From Armatimonadota bacterium (lineage in GTDB: Bacteria; Armatimonadota; UBA5829), in contig JBDKUO010000016.1 in assembly GCA_039679645.1 (NCBI GenBank), positions 1-58,433 on the forward strand: 58,433 bases of DNA. The letters run 5' to 3'. The stretch's first letter is position 1, and every line of letters starts with the position of its first letter. The position numbers were made by a program, and so were the translations under genes. Below the pieces are notes generated by a model, which saw nothing but the letters and a program-made list of their open reading frames with translations, ran no database searches and was not told the DNA's origin. Shown here in pieces: positions 24,111 to 33,206 of the stretch.

Positions 24111-25649
24111 ATGAGCGCATATTATCCGGACAAAAAGGAATTCATCAAACGAGCCGGTAACGGCAATATGACGCCGGTCTACAAAGAGATATTAGCGGAC
24201 ATGGAAACCCCGGTGTCAGCATTTCGGAAGATAGTTTCGGGACAAGGGTGTCCCGAAACAACTCGGGAGGGCGAAGCTCCCGCTGAGCCATGCAACGATT
24301 ACTCTTTCCTGCTGGAGAGTGTAGAGGGCGGGGAGAGAATGGCAAGGTTCTCCTTTCTGGGAAGCGGCACTAACCTGGTCATCAAGAGCAGTGGGCGAGA
24401 TGTAGAGATTACTCGTGACGGCAAACTCGAACGCATCAGCTTAGTACCCGGCAGAGATGTCCTGCACATCCTGAAGGATGAGATGAACAAACTACGATAT
24501 GTGCCGGACCCTGATTTGCCGAGGTTTTGCGGAGGAGCGGTCGGGTTCATCGGTTACGATATGGTCAGGTTCTTTGAGGATCTGCCTGACACGACGGTCG
24601 ACGATCTCAAAATGCCTGACTGCACGCTGATCTTCACCGACACACTGCTCATATTCGATCATGTGCGCCACAAAATACGCGTCGTCTGCAACGCTCAAAT
24701 AGATGGTGACCCCGAATCGTCCTATGATCGCGCGGTCGCCAAGATCGAGAAACTGATCGAGCGTATGAAATCCCCTGTGAAAACAAGTGTCGTAAAGCGC
24801 AATACAAACCCACCGACAATTACATCCAACTTTACCAAAACCGAGTTTGAAAACGCAGTCACCAGATGCAAGGAATACATTGCGGCGGGAGACGTGATAC
24901 AGGTCGTGCTCTCCCAGCGCTTCCAGACAAAAGTAACTGCAGACCCATTCGATGTATACCGCGCTCTGCGCAGCCTGAACCCCTCCCCTTACATGTATTA
25001 TCTCGCATATGGCGATACGAAGCTGATTGGCTCATCACCTGAGATTCTGGTCACCGAGGAACTCGGCAATGTGACTGTCCGCCCGATAGCCGGAACCCGG
25101 CCCAGAGGCGCAACCGAAGAACAGGACCTCACGCTGGAGGCAGAGCTTTTGAAAGATGAGAAAGAGCGGGCGGAGCATATCATGCTTGTCGACCTGGGTC
25201 GCAACGATATAGGCCGTGTCTGCAGATACGGCAGTGTGAACGTAGACGAGCTGATGGTGATCGAGAAATACTCGCATGTGATGCACATGGTCTCAAATGT
25301 GCGCGGCAGGCTAAACCTTGATAAGGACGAGTTCGACCTGCTACGGGCATGCTTCCCGGCTGGGACTGTCTCGGGCGCTCCCAAAGTTAGAGCAATGGAG
25401 ATCATAGACGAGTTGGAACCTACAAGACGCGGCTCATATGCCGGAGCTATAGGCTATTTCAGCTACTCCGGCAACATGGATGCCTGCATAACTATTCGCA
25501 CTATTCTTATCCAAGGCAATACAGCATATGTCCAAGCCGGTGCAGGAATTGTGGCAGATTCCGAACCGGCCAAGGAATATGAGGAGACTCAAAACAAAGC
25601 TAAAGCCTTGATCAAAGCACTGAGCGCTGCAGAGGAAGGACTGGAATAA
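24111..25649 (+). CDS. trpE: Anthranilate synthase component I, with an in-frame repeat insertion
   Basis: A 512-residue enzyme converting chorismate to anthranilate with TrpG. Feedback motif [14 protein letters not shown] lies near residue 65, and the catalytic core has [31 protein letters not shown] and [24 protein letters not shown] precedes the ATG. Residues about 42-61 ([18 protein letters not shown]) are not part of the normal family: this stretch is encoded by two adjacent palindromes (24235-24258 and 24264-24282) and falls between the N-terminal strand [10 protein letters not shown] and YSFLLES, a loop that tolerates insertion. The rest of the protein looks intact, so function is probably kept. 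It starts the operon trpE-G-D-C-F-B-A. Confidence 0.96.
   Translation: MSAYYPDKKEFIKRAGNGNMTPVYKEILADMETPVSAFRKIVSGQGCPETTREGEAPAEPCNDYSFLLESVEGGERMARFSFLGSGTNLVIKSSGRDVEITRDGKLERISLVPGRDVLHILKDEMNKLRYVPDPDLPRFCGGAVGFIGYDMVRFFEDLPDTTVDDLKMPDCTLIFTDTLLIFDHVRHKIRVVCNAQIDGDPESSYDRAVAKIEKLIERMKSPVKTSVVKRNTNPPTITSNFTKTEFENAVTRCKEYIAAGDVIQVVLSQRFQTKVTADPFDVYRALRSLNPSPYMYYLAYGDTKLIGSSPEILVTEELGNVTVRPIAGTRPRGATEEQDLTLEAELLKDEKERAEHIMLVDLGRNDIGRVCRYGSVNVDELMVIEKYSHVMHMVSNVRGRLNLDKDEFDLLRACFPAGTVSGAPKVRAMEIIDELEPTRRGSYAGAIGYFSYSGNMDACITIRTILIQGNTAYVQAGAGIVADSEPAKEYEETQNKAKALIKALSAAEEGLE
24235..24293. repeat. Double palindrome inserted in the trpE coding sequence
   Basis: TTTCGGGACA (24235-24244) and TGTCCCGAAA (24249-24258) form a perfect 10-bp stem around AGGG. 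CGGGAG (24264-24269) and CTCCCG (24277-24282) form a second stem, and the stretch continues CTGAGCC. The second part encodes REGEAPAEP, a peptide that I recall as a repeat-derived insertion in proteins of repeat-rich bacteria. Confidence 0.8.
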
Positions 25650-25653
25650 GACA

Positions 25654-26214
25654 ATGATCCTGATGATAGACAACTACGACAGCTTTACCTATAACCTGGT
25701 CCAGTATCTGGGTGAGATGGGCCAGCAGTTAAAGGTGTTCAGGAACAATAAGATCACACTCGATGAGATCGAGAAGATGAAGCCGGACAAGATTGTGATA
25801 TCACCGGGGCCGTGCACACCAAACGAGGCGGGTGTGTCGGTCGCGGTGATCCAGCGGTTCGCAGGAAAGATTCCTATTCTGGGAGTATGCCTGGGGCACC
25901 AGAGTATAGGTCAGGCATTCGGTGGGGAAATTGTGCAGGCGCAGAGGCTGATGCATGGCAAGACATCGCTGATCCATCACGACGGTAAGGGCGTCTTCAA
26001 AAGCATGCCTAATCCGTTTGTTGCGACGCGATATCACTCACTGATAATACGGCGTGAGACTATCCCAGACTGCCTGCAGATCACCGCCGAGACCGATCAG
26101 CGAGAGATCATGGGGGTCCGTCACAAAGACTACCCTATCGAGGGTGTGCAGTTCCACCCGGAGTCGATCCTGACTCAGGAAGGCAAGCTGCTGCTTCAAA
26201 ACTTCGTTGCTTAG
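25654..26214 (+). CDS. trpG: Anthranilate synthase glutamine amidotransferase component
   Basis: A 186-residue class I glutamine amidotransferase that feeds ammonia to TrpE. Oxyanion region [11 protein letters not shown], nucleophile Cys in [16 protein letters not shown], and the His-Glu of the triad in [10 protein letters not shown] are all present. The start is ATG 4 bases after the trpE stop codon. It may double as PabA for folate synthesis, since the family often serves both pathways; no pabB is in the window. Confidence 0.96.
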   Translation: MILMIDNYDSFTYNLVQYLGEMGQQLKVFRNNKITLDEIEKMKPDKIVISPGPCTPNEAGVSVAVIQRFAGKIPILGVCLGHQSIGQAFGGEIVQAQRLMHGKTSLIHHDGKGVFKSMPNPFVATRYHSLIIRRETIPDCLQITAETDQREIMGVRHKDYPIEGVQFHPESILTQEGKLLLQNFVA

Positions 26215-26302
26215 TTGTGAGTTGTGAGTTGCGGGTCATGTGCGACCGTTAGCCAACCTTCCAGCTTTTTGATTTTTAGACTTTTTGACTGGAGAAAAGA
26301 AA

Positions 26303-27331
26303 ATGATAAGAGAAGCTATTAAAAAGGTAGTCGAGGGGTGCGACCTCACTCAAGAAGAAGCCGTGCTCGCGATGACTGAGATAATGGACGGTGATGCAAC
26401 TGCAGCGCAGGTATCGTCATTTATTACGGCTATACGGATCAAAGGCGAGACAGTCGATGAGATCACGGGGTTCGTCAAGGTGATGCGTGAGAAGGCAGTC
26501 AAGGTCAGGCCCAAGTGCGATGCTCTCATCGATACTTGTGGCACGGGGGGAGACAAGCTCGATACGTTCAATATATCCACTACAGCGACATTTGCGATAG
26601 TTGGAGCGGGGGTGACTGTCGCAAAGCATGGCAACCGGGCTGCATCGAGCACATGCGGCAGCGCGGACGTTCTTGAAGCGCTCGGTGTTAACCTGAACCT
26701 GAACCCGGACCAGATCGCGACTTGTATCGACCAGGCAGGGATCGGCTTTATGTTTGCGCCGGTTATGCACCCATCCATGAAACATGCCGCCATGCCGCGC
26801 AAAGAGATCGGAATAAGAACGATATTCAATATGCTCGGCCCGATGACCAACCCTGCCGATGCGAAATGGCAGGTGATCGGTGTATTTGCGCCCGATATCA
26901 CCGAGACGATGGCAAAGGTGCTGAATGCTCTGGGAACAGAGCGAGCAATGGTCTTTCATGGTATGGCCGGTCTGGATGAGATGTCCACCATAGGCGAGAC
27001 ACGCATCAGCGAGCTAAAGGACGGCAAGGTCAAAACGTATACGATAACTCCTGCAGACTTTGGGATCAATACGGCAAAGCCGGAAGACCTGGCGGCGGGC
27101 ACCGGGAGCGTGGTAGATAATGTTCAGGCTCTGCTGAGTGTGCTCGACGGCGAGAGAGGCCCAAGACGCGATATCGTGCTGCTTAATGCGGCAGCGGCGC
27201 TGGTGGTCGCGGGCAAGGCCGACGACATACGAGGCGGGATGACTCTGGCGGCGCAGTCTATCGATTCAGGCGCGGCGATGGAAGCGCTCAAGAGGTTCAA
27301 GTCAATAACGCAGGAGCTTGCAGCAAATTGA
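26303..27331 (+). CDS. trpD: Anthranilate phosphoribosyltransferase
   Basis: A 342-residue enzyme joining anthranilate to PRPP. The PRPP-binding loop DTCGTGGDKLDTFNIST and the anthranilate-site HGNRAASSTCGSADVLEALG are intact, with NMLGPMTNPA further on. ATG 26303 is chosen because GGAGA lies 7 bases upstream; a TTG at 26285 is in frame but lacks support. A 70-89-base spacer with GTGAGTT-type low-complexity sequence separates it from trpG, the only real gap in the operon. Confidence 0.96.
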   Translation: MIREAIKKVVEGCDLTQEEAVLAMTEIMDGDATAAQVSSFITAIRIKGETVDEITGFVKVMREKAVKVRPKCDALIDTCGTGGDKLDTFNISTTATFAIVGAGVTVAKHGNRAASSTCGSADVLEALGVNLNLNPDQIATCIDQAGIGFMFAPVMHPSMKHAAMPRKEIGIRTIFNMLGPMTNPADAKWQVIGVFAPDITETMAKVLNALGTERAMVFHGMAGLDEMSTIGETRISELKDGKVKTYTITPADFGINTAKPEDLAAGTGSVVDNVQALLSVLDGERGPRRDIVLLNAAAALVVAGKADDIRGGMTLAAQSIDSGAAMEALKRFKSITQELAAN

Positions 27332-28158
27332 TACTGGATAAGATTATACAAGAAAAGATTATCGAAGTTGAACAGCGTAAAGCCGTATTACCTCTGCGCG
27401 AGCTGAAGTCTCGCGTGTCTGATGCGCCGCGGCCACTGGACTTTGCAAAGAAACTCGTCAGAAATGAGACCGGGATACCCGCCATGATTGCAGAGGTAAA
27501 GAAGGCCTCACCGTCAAAAGGACTGATACGGCAGGACTTCGATCCCAGAGTGATCGCCGCATCGTACGAGTCCGGCGGGGCCTCGGCTATATCGGTGCTT
27601 ACTGATGAGAAGTTCTTCCAGGGCTCGCTTGAATATATGAAATTCGTAAAGCGCACGGTCTCTGTTCCTGTCCTTCGCAAAGACTTCCTGATAGATGAAT
27701 ATCAGGTCTTTGAAGCTCGGACCGCCGGTGCCGACGCGGTGCTGCTGATTGTAGCTGTGCTCGAAAAGGAAAAACTGGCCGAACTGATGAACCGTGCGAC
27801 CGAACTCGGCATGTATGCTCTGGTGGAGGTTCATGATGAACGCGAGATGGAGGTAGCGCTCGACGTATGCGCGCCGCTTATAGGGATCAATAATCGAAAC
27901 CTGCAGACATTTGAGGTCAATCTGGATACAAGCGCCAGGCTGATGAAGAAGTGTACCTCTCACACTGCCACAAGCCAGGATAAGAGTAAGAAAGTGGCGA
28001 TGACAGGCGGCAGGCCGAGGTTTGTAAGCGAGAGCGGGATATTCACTCACGACGATCTGGTCAGGCTGGGATCGATGGGAGTCGATGCGGTTTTGATAGG
28101 TGAGGCTCTTGTGCGCGAGCAGGACATCGAGGCAAAACTGCGGGAGTTGATCGGATGA
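27328..28158 (+). CDS. trpC: Indole-3-glycerol phosphate synthase
   Basis: A 276-residue TIM-barrel enzyme closing the indole ring. MIAEVKKASPSKG (catalytic Lys), VLRKDFLIDEYQ, LIGINNRNLQTFEV and FVSESGIFTHDDL are present. The TTG start overlaps the trpD stop codon (TTGA), with GGAG upstream. A short extra segment (about residues 214-230, including DKSKKVAMTGGRP) precedes VSESGI and is longer than usual. It overlaps trpF by 4 bases, indicating translational coupling. Confidence 0.95.
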   Translation: MILDKIIQEKIIEVEQRKAVLPLRELKSRVSDAPRPLDFAKKLVRNETGIPAMIAEVKKASPSKGLIRQDFDPRVIAASYESGGASAISVLTDEKFFQGSLEYMKFVKRTVSVPVLRKDFLIDEYQVFEARTAGADAVLLIVAVLEKEKLAELMNRATELGMYALVEVHDEREMEVALDVCAPLIGINNRNLQTFEVNLDTSARLMKKCTSHTATSQDKSKKVAMTGGRPRFVSESGIFTHDDLVRLGSMGVDAVLIGEALVREQDIEAKLRELIG

Positions 28159-28808
28159 CCCTGGTCAAGATCTGTGGGATTACGAACATAGAGGATGCTT
28201 TGGCGGCAGTCGAGTCCGGCGCGGACATGCTTGGGTTTATCTTTGCCGACAGCCCAAGGCGTGTGGATATACAAATGGTAAGCGAAATTCTAAAGAATCA
28301 AACCATTTCGCGTTTTCGCTCTTCCGCGTTTTCGCGATTAAGAACTGTTGGCATCTTTACTGAGGAATCTGATGAAGTTCTTCGCATTATGGACGAGTGC
28401 GGTCTGGATTACGCTCAGCTCCATGGCGGCCAAAGTGAGGACTTCGCGAGTAAGATTGGTTGGGATCGGGTGATACGTGTTGCGCGCGTAAAGGACGAAT
28501 CCAGTCTAGGTTTACTGGTTAATCATACACATGCAGTTTATTACTTGCTTGATACATACAAAAAAGGTCAGGTTGGAGGCACGGGAGAGACATTTGATTG
28601 GGAGCTTGCTGTCCGGGCAAAATCACTCGGCAAGCCGATCATTCTCTCCGGCGGGCTGAGGCCTGAAAATATAGCAGAGGCAATTAAGACAGTTAAGCCG
28701 TATGCTGTCGATATATCGAGCGGGGTAGAGATATGCCCCGGCAAGAAGGATCACAATAAGATAAAGGAGTTAATTGAAAATGTCAGAGCAGCAGACAACG
28801 CTTCCTGA
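28155..28808 (+). CDS. trpF: Phosphoribosylanthranilate isomerase, with a repeat-derived insertion
   Basis: A 217-residue TIM-barrel isomerase. [20 protein letters not shown] (catalytic Cys), [21 protein letters not shown] and DISSGVE are all present. Between the helix MVSEILK and strand RTVGIFTEE lies a segment, [15 protein letters not shown], encoded by CGCGTTTTCGC-type repeat DNA (28305-28342). The same sequence in inverse orientation occurs in intergenic DNA at 58232-58261. It is in frame and sits in a surface loop, so activity is probably kept. ATG overlaps the trpC stop. Confidence 0.94.
   Translation: MTLVKICGITNIEDALAAVESGADMLGFIFADSPRRVDIQMVSEILKNQTISRFRSSAFSRLRTVGIFTEESDEVLRIMDECGLDYAQLHGGQSEDFASKIGWDRVIRVARVKDESSLGLLVNHTHAVYYLLDTYKKGQVGGTGETFDWELAVRAKSLGKPIILSGGLRPENIAEAIKTVKPYAVDISSGVEICPGKKDHNKIKELIENVRAADNAS
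28305..28342. repeat. CGCGTTTTCGC repeat inside trpF
   Basis: Sequence ATTTCGCGTTTTCGCTCTTC then CGCGTTTTCGCGATTAAG. The last 20 or so bases match the reverse complement of 58232-58261 almost exactly (one or two differences), where the copy lies outside any gene. Confidence 0.7.
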
Positions 28809-30015
28809 TGCTCGCGGCCACTTCGGGATGTATGGCGGGCGCTATGTCCCCGAAATACTGATGCCGGCCCTGGACGAGCTTGCGGAGACTTACAATCGGT
28901 ATAAAGATGATAAAGAATTCAATGAAGAGTTAAACTATTATCTCAGCGAATACGTGGGCAGGCCTACCCCACTCTACTTCGCCCAGAGGATGACCGAGAA
29001 GCTCGGCGGCGCAAAGATATACCTCAAGCGCGAGGATCTCTGTCACACCGGGGCGCACAAGCTCAATAACGTGATGGGCCAGATTCTACTCGCACGGCGA
29101 ATGGGTAAGCCAAGGATCATCGCCGAGACAGGCGCGGGCCAGCACGGGGTCGCGACAGCTACTGCATGCGCGCTCTTCGGCTTGAAGTGCCACGTTTATA
29201 TGGGCGTGGAAGATATGGAAAGGCAAGCGCTCAATGTCTTTCGGATGAGGCTGTTAGGAGCTGAAGTGATCCCTGTCACAAGCGGCACTCAGACACTAAA
29301 AGATGCGACTAGTGAAGCGATCCGAGACTGGGTCACAAACGTCAACGATACACATTATATTATTGGCTCCGTGGTCGGGCCGCACCCTTACCCTATGATG
29401 GTTCGCGATTTCCAGTCCGTTATTGGCCGTGAGACCCGCAGGCAGCATCTTGAGAAAGAGGGCCGGCTGCCGGATTATCTGGTCGCATGCGTCGGTGGGG
29501 GAAGCAATGCTATGGGGATGTTTTATCCCTTCGTGAAGGACGAATCGGTCAAGATGATCGGTGTCGAGGCGGCAGGCGAAGGGATTAATACTGATCGTCA
29601 CTGCTCTACACTAGGTCTCGGTTCGCCCGGTGTGCTGCACGGCTCTATGAGCTATCTGTTGCAAAATGAGGATGGCCAGGTCCAGCTTACACACAGCATC
29701 TCAGCCGGTCTGGACTACCCCGGCGTCGGACCGGAGCACAGTTACTTCAAAGATTCGGGTCGGGCGACCTATACTAATGCCACCGACGCCGAGGCGCTGG
29801 ACGCTTTTCAGTTCCTATCCGAGACGGAGGGAATAATTCCCGCTCTGGAATCATCGCACGCAGTGGCGCATGTCAGGAAGTTGGCTCCTACTCTGGGTAA
29901 GAATGAAACAGTGGTGATATGCCTATCCGGCAGAGGTGACAAGGATGTTCACACTGTAGCCAAGGCGCTGGAAGGGTTTCCCGAAACAGCTTCTGTGGAG
30001 GGTATATCGCTATGA
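28780..30015 (+). CDS. trpB: Tryptophan synthase beta subunit
   Basis: A 411-residue PLP enzyme condensing indole with serine. PLP lysine in [30 protein letters not shown], the phosphate loop [15 protein letters not shown] and the C-terminal [10 protein letters not shown] are present. ATG 28780 is chosen because AAAGGAG lies 10 bases upstream; the gene overlaps the end of trpF by 29 bases. It is the TrpB1 type, which pairs with the TrpA encoded next. Confidence 0.97.
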   Translation: MSEQQTTLPDARGHFGMYGGRYVPEILMPALDELAETYNRYKDDKEFNEELNYYLSEYVGRPTPLYFAQRMTEKLGGAKIYLKREDLCHTGAHKLNNVMGQILLARRMGKPRIIAETGAGQHGVATATACALFGLKCHVYMGVEDMERQALNVFRMRLLGAEVIPVTSGTQTLKDATSEAIRDWVTNVNDTHYIIGSVVGPHPYPMMVRDFQSVIGRETRRQHLEKEGRLPDYLVACVGGGSNAMGMFYPFVKDESVKMIGVEAAGEGINTDRHCSTLGLGSPGVLHGSMSYLLQNEDGQVQLTHSISAGLDYPGVGPEHSYFKDSGRATYTNATDAEALDAFQFLSETEGIIPALESSHAVAHVRKLAPTLGKNETVVICLSGRGDKDVHTVAKALEGFPETASVEGISL

Positions 30016-30806
30016 ACAGGATAGACAAAGCATTTGCTGAGCTTAAGGCAAAATCCGACAAGGCGCTTATATGCTTCATAACTGGAGGCGACCCGGACTT
30101 TGAGACAACTAAAGACCTGGCGTTGAAGATATTTGGCTCGGGGGCGGATATAGTCGAGATCGGTATTCCGTTCTCCGACCCATTGGCAGACGGCCCGACC
30201 ATCCAATCGGCCAGTTTCAGGGCCCTGCAGGCAGGCGCGAGTGTAAAGGGTATATTTGATAATGTGCGCTCGATCAGAACTCATTGCGACAAGCCTATAG
30301 TGCTCATGACTTATTACAACCCGGTCCAGAAATATGGACTAGTTAAGTTTGCTGATGATGCGGCATCTGCGGGAGCGGATGGGGTGATTATGGTCGATCT
30401 GCCGGTCGAGGAGGCGTCGGACTGGAAATCGGCTGCGGATTCGGCTAGTCTTGCGACTATATTTCTCCTTGCGCCGACCAGCACGAAGGAGAGAATAGCC
30501 CTCACGGCGAACATGGCAAGCGGGTTTATATATTGTGTATCGAGGACCGGGGTCACCGGCGCACAGAGCAGCGTCCCGACTGATTTGAAAGCGCTGGTGG
30601 ACACGATCAAGTCGGCGTCAGGCCTTCCGGTGGTTATCGGGTTCGGTATATCCAAGCCCGAACATGTGAAGCAGGTGACCGAGTTCGCGGACGGCGCGGT
30701 GGTCGGAAGCGCACTGGTGAGTATTGTAGACAAGAGCGCGTCTTCGACTGAAGCGACCGAGCGCGCCGGAGTTTTTGTCAGAGAACTGAAAAAGGGAACG
30801 AGTTAG
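30012..30806 (+). CDS. trpA: Tryptophan synthase alpha subunit
   Basis: A 264-residue TIM-barrel lyase releasing indole from indole-3-glycerol phosphate. Catalytic Glu in [15 protein letters not shown], plus the second acid in the same region, and [27 protein letters not shown]. It overlaps trpB by 4 bases (ATGA) and ends the operon. No clear terminator follows; an inverted AGGCAACAGG repeat lies at 30820-30894. Confidence 0.97.
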   Translation: MNRIDKAFAELKAKSDKALICFITGGDPDFETTKDLALKIFGSGADIVEIGIPFSDPLADGPTIQSASFRALQAGASVKGIFDNVRSIRTHCDKPIVLMTYYNPVQKYGLVKFADDAASAGADGVIMVDLPVEEASDWKSAADSASLATIFLLAPTSTKERIALTANMASGFIYCVSRTGVTGAQSSVPTDLKALVDTIKSASGLPVVIGFGISKPEHVKQVTEFADGAVVGSALVSIVDKSASSTEATERAGVFVRELKKGTS

Positions 30807-30819
30807 TTAGCAAGTAGGG

Positions 30820-30894
30820 AACAGGTATTAGGCAACAGGCAACAGTAGAAAGCAAAGTATATTACTGTATCCTGTAACCTGTTGCCTGTTATCT
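30820..30894. repeat. Inverted GGCAACAGG repeats
   Basis: GGAACAGGTATTAGGCAACA and a second GGCAACAG on the left face CCTGTAACC and CCTGTTGCCTGTTATC on the right. The two arms could form a long imperfect hairpin between trpA and deoC. It is a low-complexity, phrase-like repeat of the kind also seen at 40373-40497. Confidence 0.55.
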
Positions 30895-30913
30895 CAAAAT
30901 TGAGGTGATGATC

Positions 30914-31642
30914 ATGTTCTCGAAAGAACAGTTTGCCAAACTGATGGATTCTACGTTGCTCAGGCCGACGGCTACTCGCGAGGATATCACTCGGTTCTGC
31001 GAGGAGGCGGCCAACTATCACGTCGCATCGGTCGTTGTATTCCCCTTCTGGCTGCCTGTCGTCAGGCGCGCAATGGCTGAGACCGATGTCAAGATCGCGA
31101 CTGTGATCGGTTTTCCATTCGGCGCAAGCGGCAGGTCGGTGAAGGTCTTTGAAGCACGGACTGCCATCACCAATGGCGCTAACGAGCTTGATATCGTGAT
31201 CAACATAGGCGCGCTAAAGTCCGGCGAACGCAATATAGTCGAGAGCGAGATCAAGGAAATCGTGGATACATCTCGGATGACCGGCTTAACCCAGGACGCC
31301 AAGCGCACCGTCATCAAATTTATTATAGAAGCTTACTACCTGACTGATGATGAAAAGAAGATAGCATGCGAGATCATACGTGACGCAGGTGGAGACTTCG
31401 TTAAAACATCGACAGGCACCGCTGCGGGCGGAGCGACGATAGAAGATATACGTCTGATCCGAAATGTGGTCGGGTCCGATATCGGCGTCAAGGCCGCGGG
31501 CGGCATCCGCACCACAGCGCAGGCAATGGAAATGCTGGATGCGGGCGCAAGCAGGATAGGCACATCCAGCGCAGCCGCTGTCATTGATGGATACGTGCCG
31601 GAGGACTATCTGGAAAGCGCCGGACGAAGGCGCAGCAGTTGA
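30914..31642 (+). CDS. deoC: Deoxyribose-phosphate aldolase
   Basis: A 242-residue class I aldolase splitting 2-deoxyribose 5-phosphate to acetaldehyde and glyceraldehyde 3-phosphate. The Schiff-base Lys is in DFVKTSTGTAAGGAT, the second Lys in GVKAAGGIRT, and VIGFPFGASG is the DeoC signature. ATG 30914 is chosen because GAGGTGA lies 5 bases upstream; an upstream GTG/ATG pair is less likely. No other nucleoside-catabolism genes are adjacent. Confidence 0.93.
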   Translation: MFSKEQFAKLMDSTLLRPTATREDITRFCEEAANYHVASVVVFPFWLPVVRRAMAETDVKIATVIGFPFGASGRSVKVFEARTAITNGANELDIVINIGALKSGERNIVESEIKEIVDTSRMTGLTQDAKRTVIKFIIEAYYLTDDEKKIACEIIRDAGGDFVKTSTGTAAGGATIEDIRLIRNVVGSDIGVKAAGGIRTTAQAMEMLDAGASRIGTSSAAAVIDGYVPEDYLESAGRRRSS

Positions 31643-31656
31643 GTGATCTGCAGTTA

Positions 31657-31681
31657 ACCTCCAGGTAAGATACCTGGAGGT
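31657..31681. repeat. Hairpin repeat with AGA loop, copy 2
   Basis: ACCTCCAGGTA (31657-31667), AGA, TACCTGGAGGT (31671-31681), a perfect 11-bp stem. It shares its GGTA-AGA-TACC core with the element at 8993-9017. It lies between deoC and the pentapeptide gene, just before the latter's ribosome site. Confidence 0.75.
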
Positions 31682-31697
31682 ATAAAATGGAGAGGCC

Positions 31698-32315
31698 GTG
31701 ACCGAGAAGCAATCAAAATGGGCTGAAAATGACTACGCCGACCAATCGTTTGATGAGATGGACCTCTCCGAGACCAATTTCGTGCGGTGCACGTTTGTCC
31801 ACTGCCGATTTGTCGATACGCGTCTGAGCGAAGCCAAGATGACCGGGTGCCGGTTTGAGGAGTGCGATTTCTCGCGCGCCAGGCTGAATGCCTCGACCTT
31901 TTCAGATTGCTCGTTCGCAGGCTGCACGTTTACTAATGCCGACTTCTTCATGTCCATCTTCGAAAACTGCAGCATGCTCGGCTCCACGTTCGCGGATGCA
32001 AAGCTGAGTGGAATCACAATCACTGGCGGAAACTGGTCGTGGGTGAGTCTGCGCTTTCAGGATTTGCATGGTCTTGACCTGCACGGCATTAATCTCACGG
32101 AGGCTGACCTCTACAGCACAGACCTCACAAAGACAGACCTTCGAGATGCAGACCTCACCAGAGCCAACCTGAACAAGGCCAAATTAGAAGAGGCCGACTT
32201 GCGCGGCGCAGCCATATCAGGTGTCAACCTGCTCGACGCAAACATAAAGGGCACTCGGATGGATATAGCCCAGGCGGTCCATTTTGCAAGGTGCCACGGG
32301 GCGAATGTCGAGTGA
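31698..32315 (+). CDS. Pentapeptide-repeat protein
   Basis: A 205-residue protein built of A(D/N)LXX-type pentapeptides, clear in LTEADLYSTDLTKTDLRDAD and LTRANLNKAKLEEADLRGAA; the N-terminal half has a looser pattern rich in CXF. Such repeats form a right-handed quadrilateral helix, and some members mimic DNA and protect gyrase, but most are uncharacterised. GTG start with GGAGAGG close upstream. It is followed 17 bases later by the DUF1905 protein gene on the same strand. Confidence 0.85.
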   Translation: MTEKQSKWAENDYADQSFDEMDLSETNFVRCTFVHCRFVDTRLSEAKMTGCRFEECDFSRARLNASTFSDCSFAGCTFTNADFFMSIFENCSMLGSTFADAKLSGITITGGNWSWVSLRFQDLHGLDLHGINLTEADLYSTDLTKTDLRDADLTRANLNKAKLEEADLRGAAISGVNLLDANIKGTRMDIAQAVHFARCHGANVE

Positions 32316-32332
32316 TCTTGGAGAATAAGTAA

Positions 32333-32794
32333 ATGAAATACGACTTCAATGCACAGATAAAACTACTGGAAGGTAAAATAAAGTGGAGTGTTATATACTT
32401 TCCACACCCGGCGCAGGAACATTTTGGGACCAACGGAAGGGTTAATGTAAAGGCTGTTGTGGATGGTCATGAGTTTGATACTACTCTGCTGCCTTCACGC
32501 AATGGGCATTATCTCATTTATAACTCAGGTATGAAGAAGGCTGTAGGTAAAAAATTGGGCGATAATGTCCGGGTAATGCTTGAGAGATGTGAGCAAAAGC
32601 GTGAGGTCACAATCCCTGACTATATTTCAGTTGCCTTGAAAGAACACTCTGCATTTGACAGTTTTCTGAAGATGCCGGACTATATGAAACGTGAGGAAAT
32701 AAGCAAAATCGAATCTGCGCAGCATGATGAGACAAAATCAAAACGTTTGCACACACTGATTGCAAAACTTACTGATAAACGTCCTGCACCATAA
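32333..32794 (+). CDS. DUF1905 / YdeI-like protein
   Basis: A 153-residue cytoplasmic protein. The first part (VIYFPHPAQEHFGTNGRVNV, GHEFDTTLLPSRNGHYLIYN) matches the DUF1905 fold, and the second (ALKEHSAFDSFLKMPDYMKR, ISKIESAQHDETKSKRLHTL) matches the YdeI C-terminal helical domain linked to bacteriocin or peptide tolerance in some bacteria. The molecular function is not established. It may be co-transcribed with the pentapeptide gene. The start is ATG 32333. Confidence 0.8.
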   Translation: MKYDFNAQIKLLEGKIKWSVIYFPHPAQEHFGTNGRVNVKAVVDGHEFDTTLLPSRNGHYLIYNSGMKKAVGKKLGDNVRVMLERCEQKREVTIPDYISVALKEHSAFDSFLKMPDYMKREEISKIESAQHDETKSKRLHTLIAKLTDKRPAP

Positions 32795-32872
32795 CTCAGA
32801 TGGGCTGTCAACTCATACTCAATTTCGTCGACGACTAACCTTTACATTCTCGTTATTGGCATGGTGTGCATA

Positions 32873-32901
32873 TTGCAAGCCCGTTCGGGTTATGGTATAC
32901 T
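32873..32901 (+). promoter_or_regulatory. Promoter of tRNA-Pro
   Basis: TTGCAA (32873-32878), 17 bases, TATACT (32896-32901), placing the transcription start near 32908, about 6 bases before the mature tRNA. Confidence 0.7.
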
Positions 32902-32913
32902 TTTTATGGTCGT

Positions 32914-32990
32914 CGGGGTGTGGCTCAGCTTGGTAGAGCGCTCGGTTCGGGACTGAGAGGTCGGAGGTTCAAATCCTCTCACCCCGACCA
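32914..32990 (+). tRNA. tRNA-Pro (anticodon CGG)
   Basis: A 77-base tRNA: acceptor CGGGGTG pairs with CACCCCG, D-arm GCTC/GAGC, anticodon stem CTCGG/CTGAG with loop TTCGGGA (anticodon CGG followed by G), T-arm GGAGG-TTCAAAT-CCTCT, and an encoded CCA (32988-32990). Reads proline codon CCG. An intrinsic terminator follows directly. Confidence 0.95.
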
Positions 32991-32992
32991 TA

Positions 32993-33039
32993 AACCCTCT
33001 TGCTCATAGACGTATGGGCGAGAGGGTTTTACTTTTTTT
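32993..33039 (+). terminator. Terminator of tRNA-Pro
   Basis: A 13-bp stem with two wobble pairs: AACCCTCTTGCTC (32993-33005) and GGGCGAGAGGGTT (33016-33028), followed by TTAC and seven T. Confidence 0.9.
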
Positions 33040-33040
33040 G

Positions 33041-33094
33041 CATAAAAACAAACAAAAGCCGGGCACAGTGGCATTACAGACACTTGCGCCCGGC
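33041..33094 (-). terminator. Terminator of the MCP-cheW operon
   Basis: GCCGGGC (33058-33064) pairs with GCCCGGC (33088-33094). On the minus strand it is followed by TTTTGTTTGTTTTT (33057-33044). It lies about 110 bases after the cheW stop codon. Confidence 0.65.
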
Positions 33095-33206
33095 ATTGTC
33101 ATGATGTCGTGATGAGGTATCTAAAGGGGAGTAAAGATAACCTCACCTAAACATCTTTTGTAAAAAAACCGGTATCTGGTTTCCTGGTACAAATACCGGG
33201 TGCGGC

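Noticed and set aside
32858-32880. Possible sigma-54 promoter (TTGGCATG ... TTGCA) before the tRNA
   Set aside because: GG and GC are about 15 bases apart instead of 10, and a good sigma-70 promoter explains the tRNA.
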